Shown: in pieces, positions 9,130 to 17,420 of the stretch
How the letters are laid out: each line of letters opens with the position of its first letter
Numbering within the stretch: the stretch's first letter is position 1
Assembly (NCBI RefSeq): GCF_003426735.1
Contig: NZ_QVON01000002.1
Location: 806,001-870,000 of the forward strand
From: Arenibacter sp. P308M17
GTDB lineage: Bacteria > Bacteroidota > Bacteroidia > Flavobacteriales > Flavobacteriaceae
Direction: 5' to 3'
Length of the DNA: 64,000 nt
The notes under the pieces: generated by a model
Database searches by the model: none
Seen by the model: the letters and a program-made list of their open reading frames with translations, nothing else
Told to the model about the DNA's origin: nothing
Program-made: the position numbers and the translations under genes

Positions 9130-9385
9130 TGAGTTGCTATATTACCGTAAGAATATCTATGAATTATAAGAACTGAACACTTGAAGTCCATGAATGGATG
9201 CTCCATTGCACTAAAGAACACTGAGGACATTTACATTTGTAGGTATTGGATGATAAAGATTTTTATTTTGCCAATGGCATAAGATCCTTATCCGAAAAAA
9301 GGGAAAACCCTAACATTTCCCAATTCCATTCAGGTCCGTTGGAAATTGGTTGCAGTCTTCCCTTTTAATTGTGAATTTCCCAACA
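9130..9385. other. Non-coding spacer
   Basis: Apart from the terminator at 9295-9321 I see no convincing gene, repeat or site here. A TACATTTG sequence near 9230 on the plus strand has no gene behind it. Confidence 0.5.
9295..9321 (-). terminator. Rho-independent-like terminator of the WG-SDR operon
   Basis: On the minus strand GGGAAA (9316-9321) pairs with TTTCCC (9301-9306) and is followed directly by six T residues (9295-9300). It lies 65 bases after the SDR stop codon. Confidence 0.65.
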
Positions 9386-10147
9386 TTATAAAGCCAACAT
9401 TCCACCATCGACCACATGGGTAGTGCCCGTAATGTATTTGCTCTGGTCCGATGCCAGAAAAAGAGCCATCTCGGCAATTTCCCTAGATTCTGCATATCTA
9501 CCTAAAGGTACGGCGGTCTCAAAACCCTTCAAGGCCTCGTTGGGACTGCCGGGCGACATATCCTCTTCAATACGTCGCATCATATTATTGTTTACCGGGC
9601 CGGGATGAATGGTATTTACCCGAATTTTGCGCTTGGCATTTTCTAGGGCTGCTACCCTCATTATACCCACCAATGCATGTTTGCTGGCCACATAGGCCCC
9701 CAGTCCCTCAAAACCCTTTAAACCGGCAACAGAAGAAGTTATAATTACACTGCCGCCATCCTTCATTCTTGGAATCACATATTTACACCCTAACCAAACT
9801 CCTTTTAGGTTTACCGCAATAACCTTATCGAAAATCTCGTCGGGATATTCCGTTATGGGCTTTGAAGTACCTTCAATCCCTGCATTTGAAAAGAATATAT
9901 CAATCTTTCCATGGACCTCCATGGTCGTTTCCACAAACTTTTCCGTATCCTTTACCTTGGATACATCGGCCACGTAAAAGGAAAGATTCTCGTGATCCAG
10001 CTCATAACTTGCCTTTTCCAAAACCTCCTTACTTATGTCCACGATCACCACCTTGGCGCCCTCTTCCAAAAAGAGTTTTGCCGTTGCCAGGCCAATACCT
10101 CCGGCTCCACCGGTAATAACGGCTACTTTATCCTGTAATCTTGACAT
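9386..10147 (-). CDS. SDR-family NAD(P)-dependent oxidoreductase
   Basis: This 253-residue classical short-chain dehydrogenase has TGGAGGIG (12-19), Asp37 after the second strand (NAD preference), SNAG (87-90), SerSer near 138-139 and YVASK with Tyr152 and Lys156. The end, GTTHVVDGGM, is the standard family C-terminus. The start at 10147 is chosen because the motif spacing fits and the longer frame overlaps the preceding gene. Only two bases separate it from the WG-repeat gene, so it is read from that gene's promoter (10810-10852). The substrate is unknown. Confidence 0.9.
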   Translation of the reverse strand: MSRLQDKVAVITGGAGGIGLATAKLFLEEGAKVVIVDISKEVLEKASYELDHENLSFYVADVSKVKDTEKFVETTMEVHGKIDIFFSNAGIEGTSKPITEYPDEIFDKVIAVNLKGVWLGCKYVIPRMKDGGSVIITSSVAGLKGFEGLGAYVASKHALVGIMRVAALENAKRKIRVNTIHPGPVNNNMMRRIEEDMSPGSPNEALKGFETAVPLGRYAESREIAEMALFLASDQSKYITGTTHVVDGGMLAL

Positions 10148-10149
10148 TA

Positions 10150-10788
10150 TCAATTGTTTAAAGTTATTTTTCTTATTTCCCAACCTTGATCCTGGGTGTG
10201 AACGGCAATAAGACCATCAGACAATCTCTTTGCCCCTATTGTGGGCCGCTCATATCTTTTTTTGGTCATTTGGATATTGTACCTTCTATTGAAAAACTCA
10301 AGGATTTCCCCAGAAGTGTCCAACATTACATCATGAAATTTAAATTCGTAAATATTTAGATTAAATTCGTTTTTGCCCTTCATGGCCTTCTCAAATAGGA
10401 CTGCAGTAGTATAGCCATCCTTAAAGGGATACACATTTAACAGTTGGGGTTCAAGAACTACCTTTCCCTGGGCATCGATAAATCCAAATACGGGAACATC
10501 CTCTTCAACAGTTTTGGTGATCCAGCACCTACCCTCTTTGAACATTGGAAATCGGACCCCAGAAATATCATTCTTAGAGGTATCGGCATCCTTGTTCCAA
10601 TAGATATCGCTGCGAAAATTGATGACCATAATACCCTCTTCATTAATGAAACCCCATTGATCTCCTTGCCGAACAGCCGCCAAGCCTTCGCTAAAAGGAG
10701 CAATTTCATCAATATTTTTTAGGGCTTGGGAAGAAACTGGATTAAATGATAATAATATGGCACATGCCATAAAAACAAATTTTTTCAT
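10150..10788 (-). CDS. Secreted WG-repeat protein
   Basis: The 212-residue product begins with a signal peptide (MKKFVFMACAILLSFNPVSSQ) and carries degenerate WG repeats, for example QWGFINEEG near 48 and VFGFIDAQGKVV near 100. WG-repeat proteins are predicted beta-rich surface or periplasmic proteins without a known general activity. It is first in an operon with the SDR gene (2-base spacing) and has an FNR/CRP-type promoter. The C-terminal 60 residues do not fit the repeat pattern. Confidence 0.8.
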   Translation of the reverse strand: MKKFVFMACAILLSFNPVSSQALKNIDEIAPFSEGLAAVRQGDQWGFINEEGIMVINFRSDIYWNKDADTSKNDISGVRFPMFKEGRCWITKTVEEDVPVFGFIDAQGKVVLEPQLLNVYPFKDGYTTAVLFEKAMKGKNEFNLNIYEFKFHDVMLDTSGEILEFFNRRYNIQMTKKRYERPTIGAKRLSDGLIAVHTQDQGWEIRKITLNN

Positions 10789-10809
10789 GACTTCAAATTT
10801 TAATTTTTA

Positions 10810-10852
10810 CTAAAGTAGTTTACAGAATACCAGAACAAAATGACCAATGTCA
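10810..10852 (-). promoter_or_regulatory. Class II FNR/CRP-type promoter of the WG-SDR operon
   Basis: The palindrome at 10841-10852 (TGACATTGGTCA on the minus strand) is followed after 23 bases by TACTTTAG (10810-10817). The start codon at 10788 lies 21 bases downstream. Confidence 0.62.
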
Positions 10853-11065
10853 TACCTATGGAAATAAAAAACCCATCCTAGTGTCAATACTTAAATGACG
10901 GGTAATACTAAAAATTTGATATCCATGCCCTGCCAACATATGGTAGAAAAGGTCTGCCCATTGTATGTTGGGAAGTATTGGGGAAGATATGGCCAACCGT
11001 GCAAGATTCGCCTTAATGACATTCAAGGTTCAATCAGTGGTCGGAATCCAGTGGCGACTATGGTA

Positions 11066-11470
11066 TTAATCCTTCAACAATAGTTCCAGTTTGCCCAACA
11101 TTACCAGTTCGGCCTTGTTCTTTCCTGCAAAACTATTGGAAATGGCGTTTGCCGTATCCAGGATCAATACCTTGATGAATGCGCTGAACATACCCCTATT
11201 GTCCTTATAGAACTCCCGAAACTCTTGAAATGATGCATCACTGTCCATATCATTGTCCACTGCCCAGTCGAATACCGATTCGATCTGAAAGGCCGCATCA
11301 CTACCAAATTCATCCTCCAATTCATCTACCTCTAACCAATATTTTCGGATAAAGTTCCTTAGTTTGCCTATTTCCTTCCCATGTATGCGGGAGTCTGCCT
11401 TAGCTATGGCATAAAACAATTTTCCTAGGTTTTCGTATAATTCCATACCCACTTTCTCTGTATTCTTCAT
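11066..11470 (-). CDS. TerB-like small helical protein
   Basis: The 134-residue protein has the look of a tellurite-resistance TerB domain. An N-terminal helix carries FYAIAKADSRIHGKEIGKLRNFI (residues 14-36), where an acidic and a basic residue flank the turn, and helical segments follow with conserved Asp/Glu and Phe. There is no signal peptide or membrane segment. TerB-like domains are often attached to membrane-stress systems, and the function here is open. The ATG at 11470 is preferred to a longer form because it lies 26 bases after a perfect TATTTTTG promoter element. Confidence 0.65.
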   Translation of the reverse strand: MKNTEKVGMELYENLGKLFYAIAKADSRIHGKEIGKLRNFIRKYWLEVDELEDEFGSDAAFQIESVFDWAVDNDMDSDASFQEFREFYKDNRGMFSAFIKVLILDTANAISNSFAGKNKAELVMLGKLELLLKD

Positions 11471-11496
11471 TTTTAAATTCCTTGATCCGATAGTTC

Positions 11497-11539
11497 CAAA
11501 AATAGGAAATGGCACATTTTTTTTCTATGACAATAATCA
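11497..11539 (-). promoter_or_regulatory. Class II FNR/CRP-type promoter of the TerB-like gene
   Basis: TGATTATTGTCA on the minus strand (11528-11539) lies 23 bases from a perfect TATTTTTG (11497-11504). The operator is also only 24 bases from the start codon of the divergent kinase gene. Confidence 0.7.
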
Positions 11540-11563
11540 GTTTAAAAAATTTATCTTTGGCTT

Positions 11564-13075
11564 ATGCAGGCCTTCCAAAAAAATAGTGACATCTTCAATA
11601 TACTTTCCGAAGGGGTATCCGAAGGAATTATAGTAGTCAATACCCAACAGATAATAGTGGCAACCAATTCCTCTGCCGAGCGAATGTTTGGATATGTAAA
11701 AGGGGAACTTTTGGAAAAACCATTGGATACCTTGATACCGGGAAGGTTCCATAGGCATCATAGTCATCATGTGGAAGATTTTATCCATAAAAGTGAACGT
11801 CGGCAAATGGGCCGGGGAAGGGATTTACATGGGGTACGGAAAAATGGAGAGGAATTTCCTGTTGAGGCAGGCCTCAACCCTTTCAAGCTATTCGATGAAA
11901 CCTATGTAATGGCACTTGTCATAGATATTACGGAACGAAAGATTAAAGAAAGGGAACTCAGCCATTGGGCAAGAATATTTGATGAATCCCTTAACGAAAT
12001 CTATGTTTTCGACGCCAACTCACTTTATTTTGTAAACGTAAACAAAGAGGCGCAGCGAAATATCGGCTATGACCTGGAAGAATTTAAGTCCTTGAGACCT
12101 TTGGATATAAAGCCCCATATGGATTCCCCTCAATTCCATCTACTATTGGAACCCCTGCTCAATGGCGCAAGGGATAAGGTAAAATTTGAGACCGACCATA
12201 AAAGAAAGGACGGGACCATCTATCCTGTGGAAGTACATTTGCAGCTATCCACCTTTGGTGAAAAGGACGTTATTGTAGCTATAATACTCGATATAACGGA
12301 ACGAAAAAATTATACCGAAAAACTGGAAAAAAAGGTACAGGAGCGTACCCTACAGCTTACGGAGGCCTTGGCCAAGGAAAAGGAATTGAACGAACTAAAA
12401 ACACGCTTTCTCTCCTTGGTCTCCCATGAATTCAAGACCCCTTTGAGCAGTATACTTACCTCTATAACCTTATTGGCCAAGTATACGGAAAGCCACCAAC
12501 AGCAAAAGCGCGACAAGCACGTAGAGACCATAAAGAACAAAGTACGTTATTTGGATACCATTTTAACCGACTTTCTTTCTGTGGAGCGTTTGGATTCGGG
12601 CAAGGTAAATTATAAGATCGAAACTTTTCCCCTCAGCAAGATCGTAAACGAGGTAGTATATGGAGCCAATATGTTGCTCAAGGCTGGCCAAACGATACAG
12701 TATCCTGAGAATATCGATGATATTTTCATCAGGTTTGATGAAAAAACCTTGGAATTGGCCCTGTCCAACCTGATTCACAATGCCATTAAATATTCGCCTG
12801 AAGATACCATCATAAGCCTAGCAGTGAATCAGGTAAAGGATACCACTCTAATAGAAGTAATCGATCGCGGCATTGGTATACCTGCCGAGGATCAAAAACA
12901 TATTTTCAACCGTTACTTCAGAGCAGAAAATGCATTATTGAACCAAGGAACGGGCATTGGGCTTAATATTGCCAAACAGCATTTGGAGAATCTTGGTGCC
13001 ACCATTGAATTTACAAGTGAAGAAAATAAAGGATCTATTTTTACTATAGCTATCCCATTGGAAAACATAAATTGA
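11564..13075 (+). CDS. PAS-PAS sensor histidine kinase (cytoplasmic)
   Basis: The 503-residue kinase has two PAS domains (about 8-125 and 132-250), a short coiled coil, a HisKA domain with the phospho-accepting His288 in VSHEFKTPL, and an ATPase domain with the N-box LIHNAIKYSP, G1 DRGIGIP and G2 GTGIGLNIA. No transmembrane segment is visible, so it senses an intracellular cue. The first PAS resembles FixL/oxygen-sensor PAS domains in the segment GRGRDLHGVRKNGEEFPVE. The place of the FixL haem-ligand His is taken by Arg, so FixL-type haem binding is not supported. It is followed after 7 bases by its probable partner regulator. Confidence 0.93.
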   Translation: MQAFQKNSDIFNILSEGVSEGIIVVNTQQIIVATNSSAERMFGYVKGELLEKPLDTLIPGRFHRHHSHHVEDFIHKSERRQMGRGRDLHGVRKNGEEFPVEAGLNPFKLFDETYVMALVIDITERKIKERELSHWARIFDESLNEIYVFDANSLYFVNVNKEAQRNIGYDLEEFKSLRPLDIKPHMDSPQFHLLLEPLLNGARDKVKFETDHKRKDGTIYPVEVHLQLSTFGEKDVIVAIILDITERKNYTEKLEKKVQERTLQLTEALAKEKELNELKTRFLSLVSHEFKTPLSSILTSITLLAKYTESHQQQKRDKHVETIKNKVRYLDTILTDFLSVERLDSGKVNYKIETFPLSKIVNEVVYGANMLLKAGQTIQYPENIDDIFIRFDEKTLELALSNLIHNAIKYSPEDTIISLAVNQVKDTTLIEVIDRGIGIPAEDQKHIFNRYFRAENALLNQGTGIGLNIAKQHLENLGATIEFTSEENKGSIFTIAIPLENIN

Positions 13076-13082
13076 AAAAGCA

Positions 13083-14135
13083 ATGAAGAATATTCTATTG
13101 ATCGAGGACGATAGGGCCTTACGCGAAAACACGGAAGAGCTTTTGGAACTTTCAGGTTATTCCGTGATTACCGCCCCAAACGGAAAAATTGGCATCCACA
13201 TGGCCAAAGAAAAATTGCCAGATATTATTGTGTGTGACATAATGATGCCAGAAGTTGATGGTTATGGTGTCCTAAAGGATCTGTCCTCAAATGAAAAGAC
13301 CAAACATATTCCCTTTATATTCCTATCGGCCAAAACAGAACACAAAGAAATCCGAAAAGGAATGGACCTGGGGGCAGATGACTACCTCACCAAACCCTTT
13401 GAAGAGGAAGACCTCATAAATGCCATAGAAAGCCGATTGGCAAAAGTGGAACTTTTGGGGCGTATGGCACAGGAGGGCTCTTTAGATCCAGAAGGTTCGG
13501 AAAATCAGATACGCACCTTGAACGAGTTGAAGAATTTTTTTGACGACAATGGGGAGCCCGTTAGCCTTATCCAAGGAAGTACCATCTTTCAAGAAGGCAG
13601 CTATTCCCATAAAATATATCTTATCCTTAAAGGGGTAGTAAAATGCCATACTATGGACGAGGACGGAAAAGAACTGATCACTTCCCTATACAGGGCGGAC
13701 GACTTTTTGGGATTTACCTCCCTTATGGACAATATCCCGTATCAGGAATCGGCAACCGCCATTGAGGATGTGGAACTCGCTGGGATATCCAAGGAAAATC
13801 TAAAACAGGTATTGGAAAAGAACCACAATATTTCCTTGGAATTAATGGAATTGCTATCCGGAAATATTAAGGACATAAAACAACAACTGTTGCAAATGGC
13901 CTACAGTTCCGTTCGCAAAAAAACCGCCCAAACCTTGTTGCAGTTTGCTGAAATAATGAACAAAAAAACCGAGGATCCGATTAAAATTTCTCGAAACGAT
14001 CTGGCCAGTGTAGCCGGTATTGCCACTGAAAGCCTAATACGTACACTGTCCGGGTTCAAAAAAGAAGGGCTAATCGACATTGAAGGAAGAAATATCCGAA
14101 TAAAGGAACTAAAGGCCCTGCAGTACATAAATTAA
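13083..14135 (+). CDS. Response regulator fused to a CRP/FNR-type DNA-binding module
   Basis: Residues 1-125 are a receiver domain with Asp9-Asp10, the phosphorylation site Asp52 (CDIMMPEVDG) and Lys104 (TKPF). Residues 155-270 form a cyclic-nucleotide-binding-like fold in which the phosphate cassette is not conserved (no GE...RxA), so cAMP binding is unlikely. Residues 275-345 are a CRP/FNR winged helix with the recognition helix ATESLIRTLSGF. Glu316 and Arg320 match the FNR/CRP residues that read TGA half-sites. The FNR iron-sulfur cysteines are absent; only Cys51 and Cys188 occur. Activity is therefore probably controlled by phosphorylation from the upstream kinase. It is the best candidate to bind the TGAY-N4-RTCA sites around it. 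Confidence 0.93.
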   Translation: MKNILLIEDDRALRENTEELLELSGYSVITAPNGKIGIHMAKEKLPDIIVCDIMMPEVDGYGVLKDLSSNEKTKHIPFIFLSAKTEHKEIRKGMDLGADDYLTKPFEEEDLINAIESRLAKVELLGRMAQEGSLDPEGSENQIRTLNELKNFFDDNGEPVSLIQGSTIFQEGSYSHKIYLILKGVVKCHTMDEDGKELITSLYRADDFLGFTSLMDNIPYQESATAIEDVELAGISKENLKQVLEKNHNISLELMELLSGNIKDIKQQLLQMAYSSVRKKTAQTLLQFAEIMNKKTEDPIKISRNDLASVAGIATESLIRTLSGFKKEGLIDIEGRNIRIKELKALQYIN

Positions 14136-14211
14136 ATGAACTACCTCGACGCAGAGCGTACGAGGTATCAGAATCAAGACCGCTGCGCTTCTGGAACCAA
14201 GATACAAGACA
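14136..14211 (+). repeat. Interspersed 3'-flank repeat, copy A1
   Basis: This 76-base element begins directly after the regulator stop codon and is closely related to 44733-44807. Both share AATCAAGACC and GGAACCAAGATACAAGACA. Its first half folds as TACCTCG-ACGC-aga-GCGT-a-CGAGGTA, a two-step hairpin. Confidence 0.7.
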
Positions 14212-14254
14212 AAATAATCCAATGCCGTATATCGTATCTACCTATAGCGCTATA

Positions 14255-14292
14255 CCCGAGGCCCGTCCGTTTCCTGTCGGACGGGCTTCGGG
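14255..14292. terminator. Long hairpin, probable terminator
   Basis: CCCGAGGCCCGTCCG (14255-14269) pairs with CGGACGGGCTTCGGG (14278-14292) over 15 bases with one G-T pair and an 8-base loop. It lies about 120 bases after the regulator gene. No clean T-run follows, so it may be a relative of the other CCCG-type intergenic repeats. Confidence 0.5.
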
Positions 14293-14340
14293 GAATTATT
14301 TAGATTAAACTTTAAATTTCAATACCACTGGCCTATTACT

Positions 14341-14381
14341 TATGGCTTATGGCTTATGGCTTATGGCTTATGGCTTATGGC
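14341..14381. repeat. Heptamer tandem repeat (TATGGCT), about six copies
   Basis: Five exact TATGGCT units and a partial sixth stand in a row. The tract lies in the 441-base spacer between the regulator and the first Usp gene, about 130 bases upstream of the operator. Such tracts can change length by slippage. Confidence 0.85.
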
Positions 14382-14508
14382 AAAAATACTTTTATCTGCT
14401 AAGGCGAAATACCCAAAAGTACATACCTGCTTTTGCTGCCCTACTTCTTTTAGACGGGGTTTTAACTCTAACCGAGATCAATAAATTTCCAATATTCTTA
14501 ATGAAAAC

Positions 14509-14551
14509 TGACCAATGTCATATTTCGTTGATGGCCATAGGCCTAGCTTTG
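14509..14551 (+). promoter_or_regulatory. Class II FNR/CRP-type promoter of the first Usp gene
   Basis: TGACCAATGTCA (14509-14520), 23 bases, then a perfect TAGCTTTG (14544-14551). The ATG at 14577 is 25 bases downstream. This is one of the two best matches in the window. Confidence 0.75.
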
Positions 14552-14576
14552 TAGCCATGCATCTATTTAATTTTGA

Positions 14577-15428
14577 ATGAAGAATATACTGTTCCCCACC
14601 GATTTTTCCAAAAATTCCTGGAACGCTATTGAATACGCCATAACGCTTTTAAAAAATATTCCCTGTAATTTTTATGTACTCCACGTGGACGCTTTAAGTC
14701 AATCCGGTGTGGACTACAATTCCTTTGCCTTGCCATCCGATGTTATGCCCTCCAAGGCTATAAATATGGCACTCAGGGATAATTTGGCAGCTACCTTTGC
14801 TCGTATTAAGACCATTACCACCAACAAGGAGCATCATTTTATTGCCCTTCACGAGTTTGGAAACATCATAGATGTAATTCGCAAAACCGTAGTGGACAAA
14901 AGGATAAGTCTTATAGTCATGGGAACCAAAGGGGCCTCGGGCATAAAAGGAACCATCTTGGGCAGCAATACCGGGAACGTCATGACCAAAGTACCCTGTA
15001 ACCTATTGGTGATTCCAGAAAAAGCCTTACAGTACATCCCCAAGGAAATTGCCTTTCCTACCGATTACAATATTTTCTATTCCCATTCCATATTGGAGGT
15101 AATTTCAAAAATGCTCCGTATCACCAATGCCAAACTAAGAGTTGTTAATATCTCCAAACCCAACGTAAAATTAAATGAGGCCCAAAAACAGAATATGGTC
15201 TATTTACAGGACTATCTATTGGAGCTCCATGAAAAATCGCATAGCATCCACAACCTGAAAGTTGAAAGGACAAAAACGGCCATTGAGGAGTTTGTGATCA
15301 ACGAGAAAATAGATATGGTAATCATGGTGGCCAAGAACCTCAATTTTTTGCAACAACTTTTGTTCCGCCCCTCCATTAAAAAGATTAGTTTTCAGAACAG
15401 CGTTCCTTTACTTGTCCTTCACGAATAA
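14577..15428 (+). CDS. Universal stress protein, two UspA domains (array member 1)
   Basis: This 283-residue protein contains two UspA folds. The first starts with ILFPTDFSKNSWNAI and carries the ATP-binding pattern MGTKGASGIKGTILGSNTGNV (G-2x-G-9x-G-S). The second begins near 155 (IAFPTDYN), but its C-terminal nucleotide motif is replaced by MVAKNLNFLQQLLFRP, so only one site should bind ATP. Cytoplasmic proteins of this family bind ATP and help cells survive starvation or low oxygen. It has its own operator promoter and is first of seven related genes. Confidence 0.93.
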   Translation: MKNILFPTDFSKNSWNAIEYAITLLKNIPCNFYVLHVDALSQSGVDYNSFALPSDVMPSKAINMALRDNLAATFARIKTITTNKEHHFIALHEFGNIIDVIRKTVVDKRISLIVMGTKGASGIKGTILGSNTGNVMTKVPCNLLVIPEKALQYIPKEIAFPTDYNIFYSHSILEVISKMLRITNAKLRVVNISKPNVKLNEAQKQNMVYLQDYLLELHEKSHSIHNLKVERTKTAIEEFVINEKIDMVIMVAKNLNFLQQLLFRPSIKKISFQNSVPLLVLHE

Positions 15429-15459
15429 ACGTTCCAAACTTAAGTTGATATGGGGCTAC

Positions 15460-15502
15460 TGATAAATATCATAGGTTGTATATACCGCTAACGATACCTT
15501 TG
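15460..15502 (+). promoter_or_regulatory. Class II FNR/CRP-type promoter of the second Usp gene
   Basis: TGATAAATATCA (15460-15471), 23 bases, then a perfect TACCTTTG (15495-15502). The ATG at 15525 is 22 bases downstream. Confidence 0.75.
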
Positions 15503-15524
15503 GCAGGTATACAAAAGATAACCT

Positions 15525-16370
15525 ATGAGAACAGTTTTAATTCCTACCGATTTCTCCAATAGTGCAATGCACGCCATAGACTATGCCCTGAACCTATACA
15601 AATGTGAGCGCACCAATTTTTACTTTTTACATGCATATGCGGATGAGGTTTATGGACCTTTCAAGACCCATGGGGAAACCTCCATTGAAGAACGAAAGAA
15701 AACTGTTGGGAACAATACGGATAAATCCTTAAAAAATCTTATCCAAAAATTAGCTGTCAGGGAATACAATCCAAAACACACTTATGAAACGCTTTCAGCA
15801 TTCGACACCTTGGTCGATGCAGTTAACGAATTTGCCAATAAAATTAATATCGATCTGGTAATTATGGGTACAAAAGGGCAAACTGCAGACAAAAATATTA
15901 CTTTTGGCAGCCATACCGTACAGGTTTTCAAATACGTGCAATGCCCAGTACTTGCAGTTCCCTTGGACTACAAATACCAACAGCCAAAAAAAATACTGTT
16001 TCCCACAGATTATATGCTACCGTATAAGCGCAGGGAATTGAAGTTACTTGATACTTTGGCCTCCGAATTTAAATCGGAAATACACTGTCTTTACATTTCG
16101 GATTTTGAAGACCTAAGCTTCAGACAAATGGATAACCAACGCTTTTTAAAGGAATCTTTGGGCAACGCATTCCTTTTTTTTGAAAGACACCCCACTACCA
16201 ATAAGGTCGAGGCCATAATGGATTACATCAAAAAGAACAATATAAACCTTTTGGTCATGGTAAACTCTCGGCATTCATTCCTAGAGGATATGTTGTACAG
16301 ATCTACGGTAGATGATATTGGACTACGATTAAAGCTGCCCTTTTTGGTGATGCAAAACCTACCCCGATAA
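15525..16370 (+). CDS. Universal stress protein, two UspA domains (array member 2)
   Basis: The 281-residue protein has the same tandem layout as its neighbours: VLIPTDFSNSAMHAI at the start and ILFPTDYMLPYKRR opening the second half. The nucleotide motif MGTKGQTADKNITFGSHT is altered: the second glycine of the G-2x-G step is retained only in part and Asn-Thr becomes His-Thr. ATP binding may therefore be weaker. The second domain ends in MVNSRHSFLEDMLYRS without a glycine loop. It heads a two-gene unit with member 3, 17 bases downstream. Confidence 0.92.
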   Translation: MRTVLIPTDFSNSAMHAIDYALNLYKCERTNFYFLHAYADEVYGPFKTHGETSIEERKKTVGNNTDKSLKNLIQKLAVREYNPKHTYETLSAFDTLVDAVNEFANKINIDLVIMGTKGQTADKNITFGSHTVQVFKYVQCPVLAVPLDYKYQQPKKILFPTDYMLPYKRRELKLLDTLASEFKSEIHCLYISDFEDLSFRQMDNQRFLKESLGNAFLFFERHPTTNKVEAIMDYIKKNNINLLVMVNSRHSFLEDMLYRSTVDDIGLRLKLPFLVMQNLPR

Positions 16371-16387
16371 AATAAAAGGCTACAAGG

Positions 16388-17236
16388 ATGAAAAAAATCT
16401 TATTGCCCACCGATTTTTCCGCCAATGCGTGGAATGCCATATTTACAGCATTAAAACTCTATACCGATGTAAAATGTAAGTTTTTCCTTTTACATGCCTT
16501 TGAGCCAAAGGCCATGAACATGTTGGGACGGAAAAGTCAACAACGGTTGGGAGTCATATATGACTCATTGGCACAGTATTCCGCCCAGGAACTAGATAAA
16601 ATATTGTCTTACATGAATCAAAACCACCCCAACCCGAACCATAGTTTTGAATCCATTTCCCGGTCCGCCACCTTGGAGGAATCGGTCCTGGAATTAGTAT
16701 CGGTAAGAGACATAGATCTCGTTATCATGGGTACTCAAGGGGCTACAGGAGCAAAGGAAATCTTTATGGGCAGCAATACGGTAAAAGTGCTAAAACAACT
16801 CAAAAATATTTCCATAATAGTGGTTCCTTCAGCCTTTAACTTCCAAAAGCTAAAAACACTGGTCTTTCCAACGGATTATACCCGAAAACATGAAAAGTTT
16901 GAGCTATTGCCCGTGATGGAGCTTTCAAAACTTTGGAACACGGCCATACAGGTAATCCATTTGGGAGAAGAATTTGTACTCACCGATGTCCAAAAAACAA
17001 ATATGAAAATTTTGGAAGAACGTTTGGCCGGTTCCAACTATTCCCTACATAAACTTGGTATGGAGACCAATATTGCCAAAAGTATTGAACAGTATGTTAA
17101 TGATACCAGGGCAGATTTATTGGCCATGGTGAGATACCGGCACACTTTTTGGGAAAAAATTATGGGTGAGCCCGTTATTAAAAAAGTAGCCTTTCATTCT
17201 ATGGTTCCAGTATTGTTCCTTCCCGAACAAGCCTAA
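16388..17236 (+). CDS. Universal stress protein, two UspA domains (array member 3)
   Basis: This 282-residue protein has the first-domain ATP motif MGTQGATGAKEIFMGSNT and a second domain lacking it (MVRYRHTFWEKIMGEP). The gap to member 2 is 17 bases and no operator lies between, so the two are co-transcribed from the promoter at 15460. Sequence divergence from member 2 is large, which argues for an old duplication. Confidence 0.92.
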   Translation: MKKILLPTDFSANAWNAIFTALKLYTDVKCKFFLLHAFEPKAMNMLGRKSQQRLGVIYDSLAQYSAQELDKILSYMNQNHPNPNHSFESISRSATLEESVLELVSVRDIDLVIMGTQGATGAKEIFMGSNTVKVLKQLKNISIIVVPSAFNFQKLKTLVFPTDYTRKHEKFELLPVMELSKLWNTAIQVIHLGEEFVLTDVQKTNMKILEERLAGSNYSLHKLGMETNIAKSIEQYVNDTRADLLAMVRYRHTFWEKIMGEPVIKKVAFHSMVPVLFLPEQA

Positions 17237-17348
17237 GAGCCACCGATAAATGCCGACTAACCGTAACTTTTGCCAAGGGTAAGGGACACCCATTTATTTA
17301 GGGTCATAGAGATAGCACCTAAATCCCCACTGCCCGTTAAAGTATTTA

Positions 17349-17391
17349 TGATAATTGTCATTGGGGGAAAGGGCAAGACCAGCTACTTTTA
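17349..17391 (+). promoter_or_regulatory. Class II FNR/CRP-type promoter of the fourth Usp gene
   Basis: TGATAATTGTCA (17349-17360), 23 bases, then TACTTTTA (17384-17391), which differs from TAnnTTTG only in the last base. The ATG at 17421 is 29 bases downstream. Confidence 0.7.
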
Positions 17392-17420
17392 AATTGTTGA
17401 AATTAAACAAAGATTTAAGG

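Noticed and set aside
9310-9495. 61-codon minus-strand frame at the end of the SDR gene
   Set aside because: It is the SDR gene and its terminator read in another frame.
10895-11083. 62-codon frame on the plus strand downstream of the TerB-like gene
   Set aside because: No promoter, unusual composition and overlap with the real gene end; I treat it as chance.
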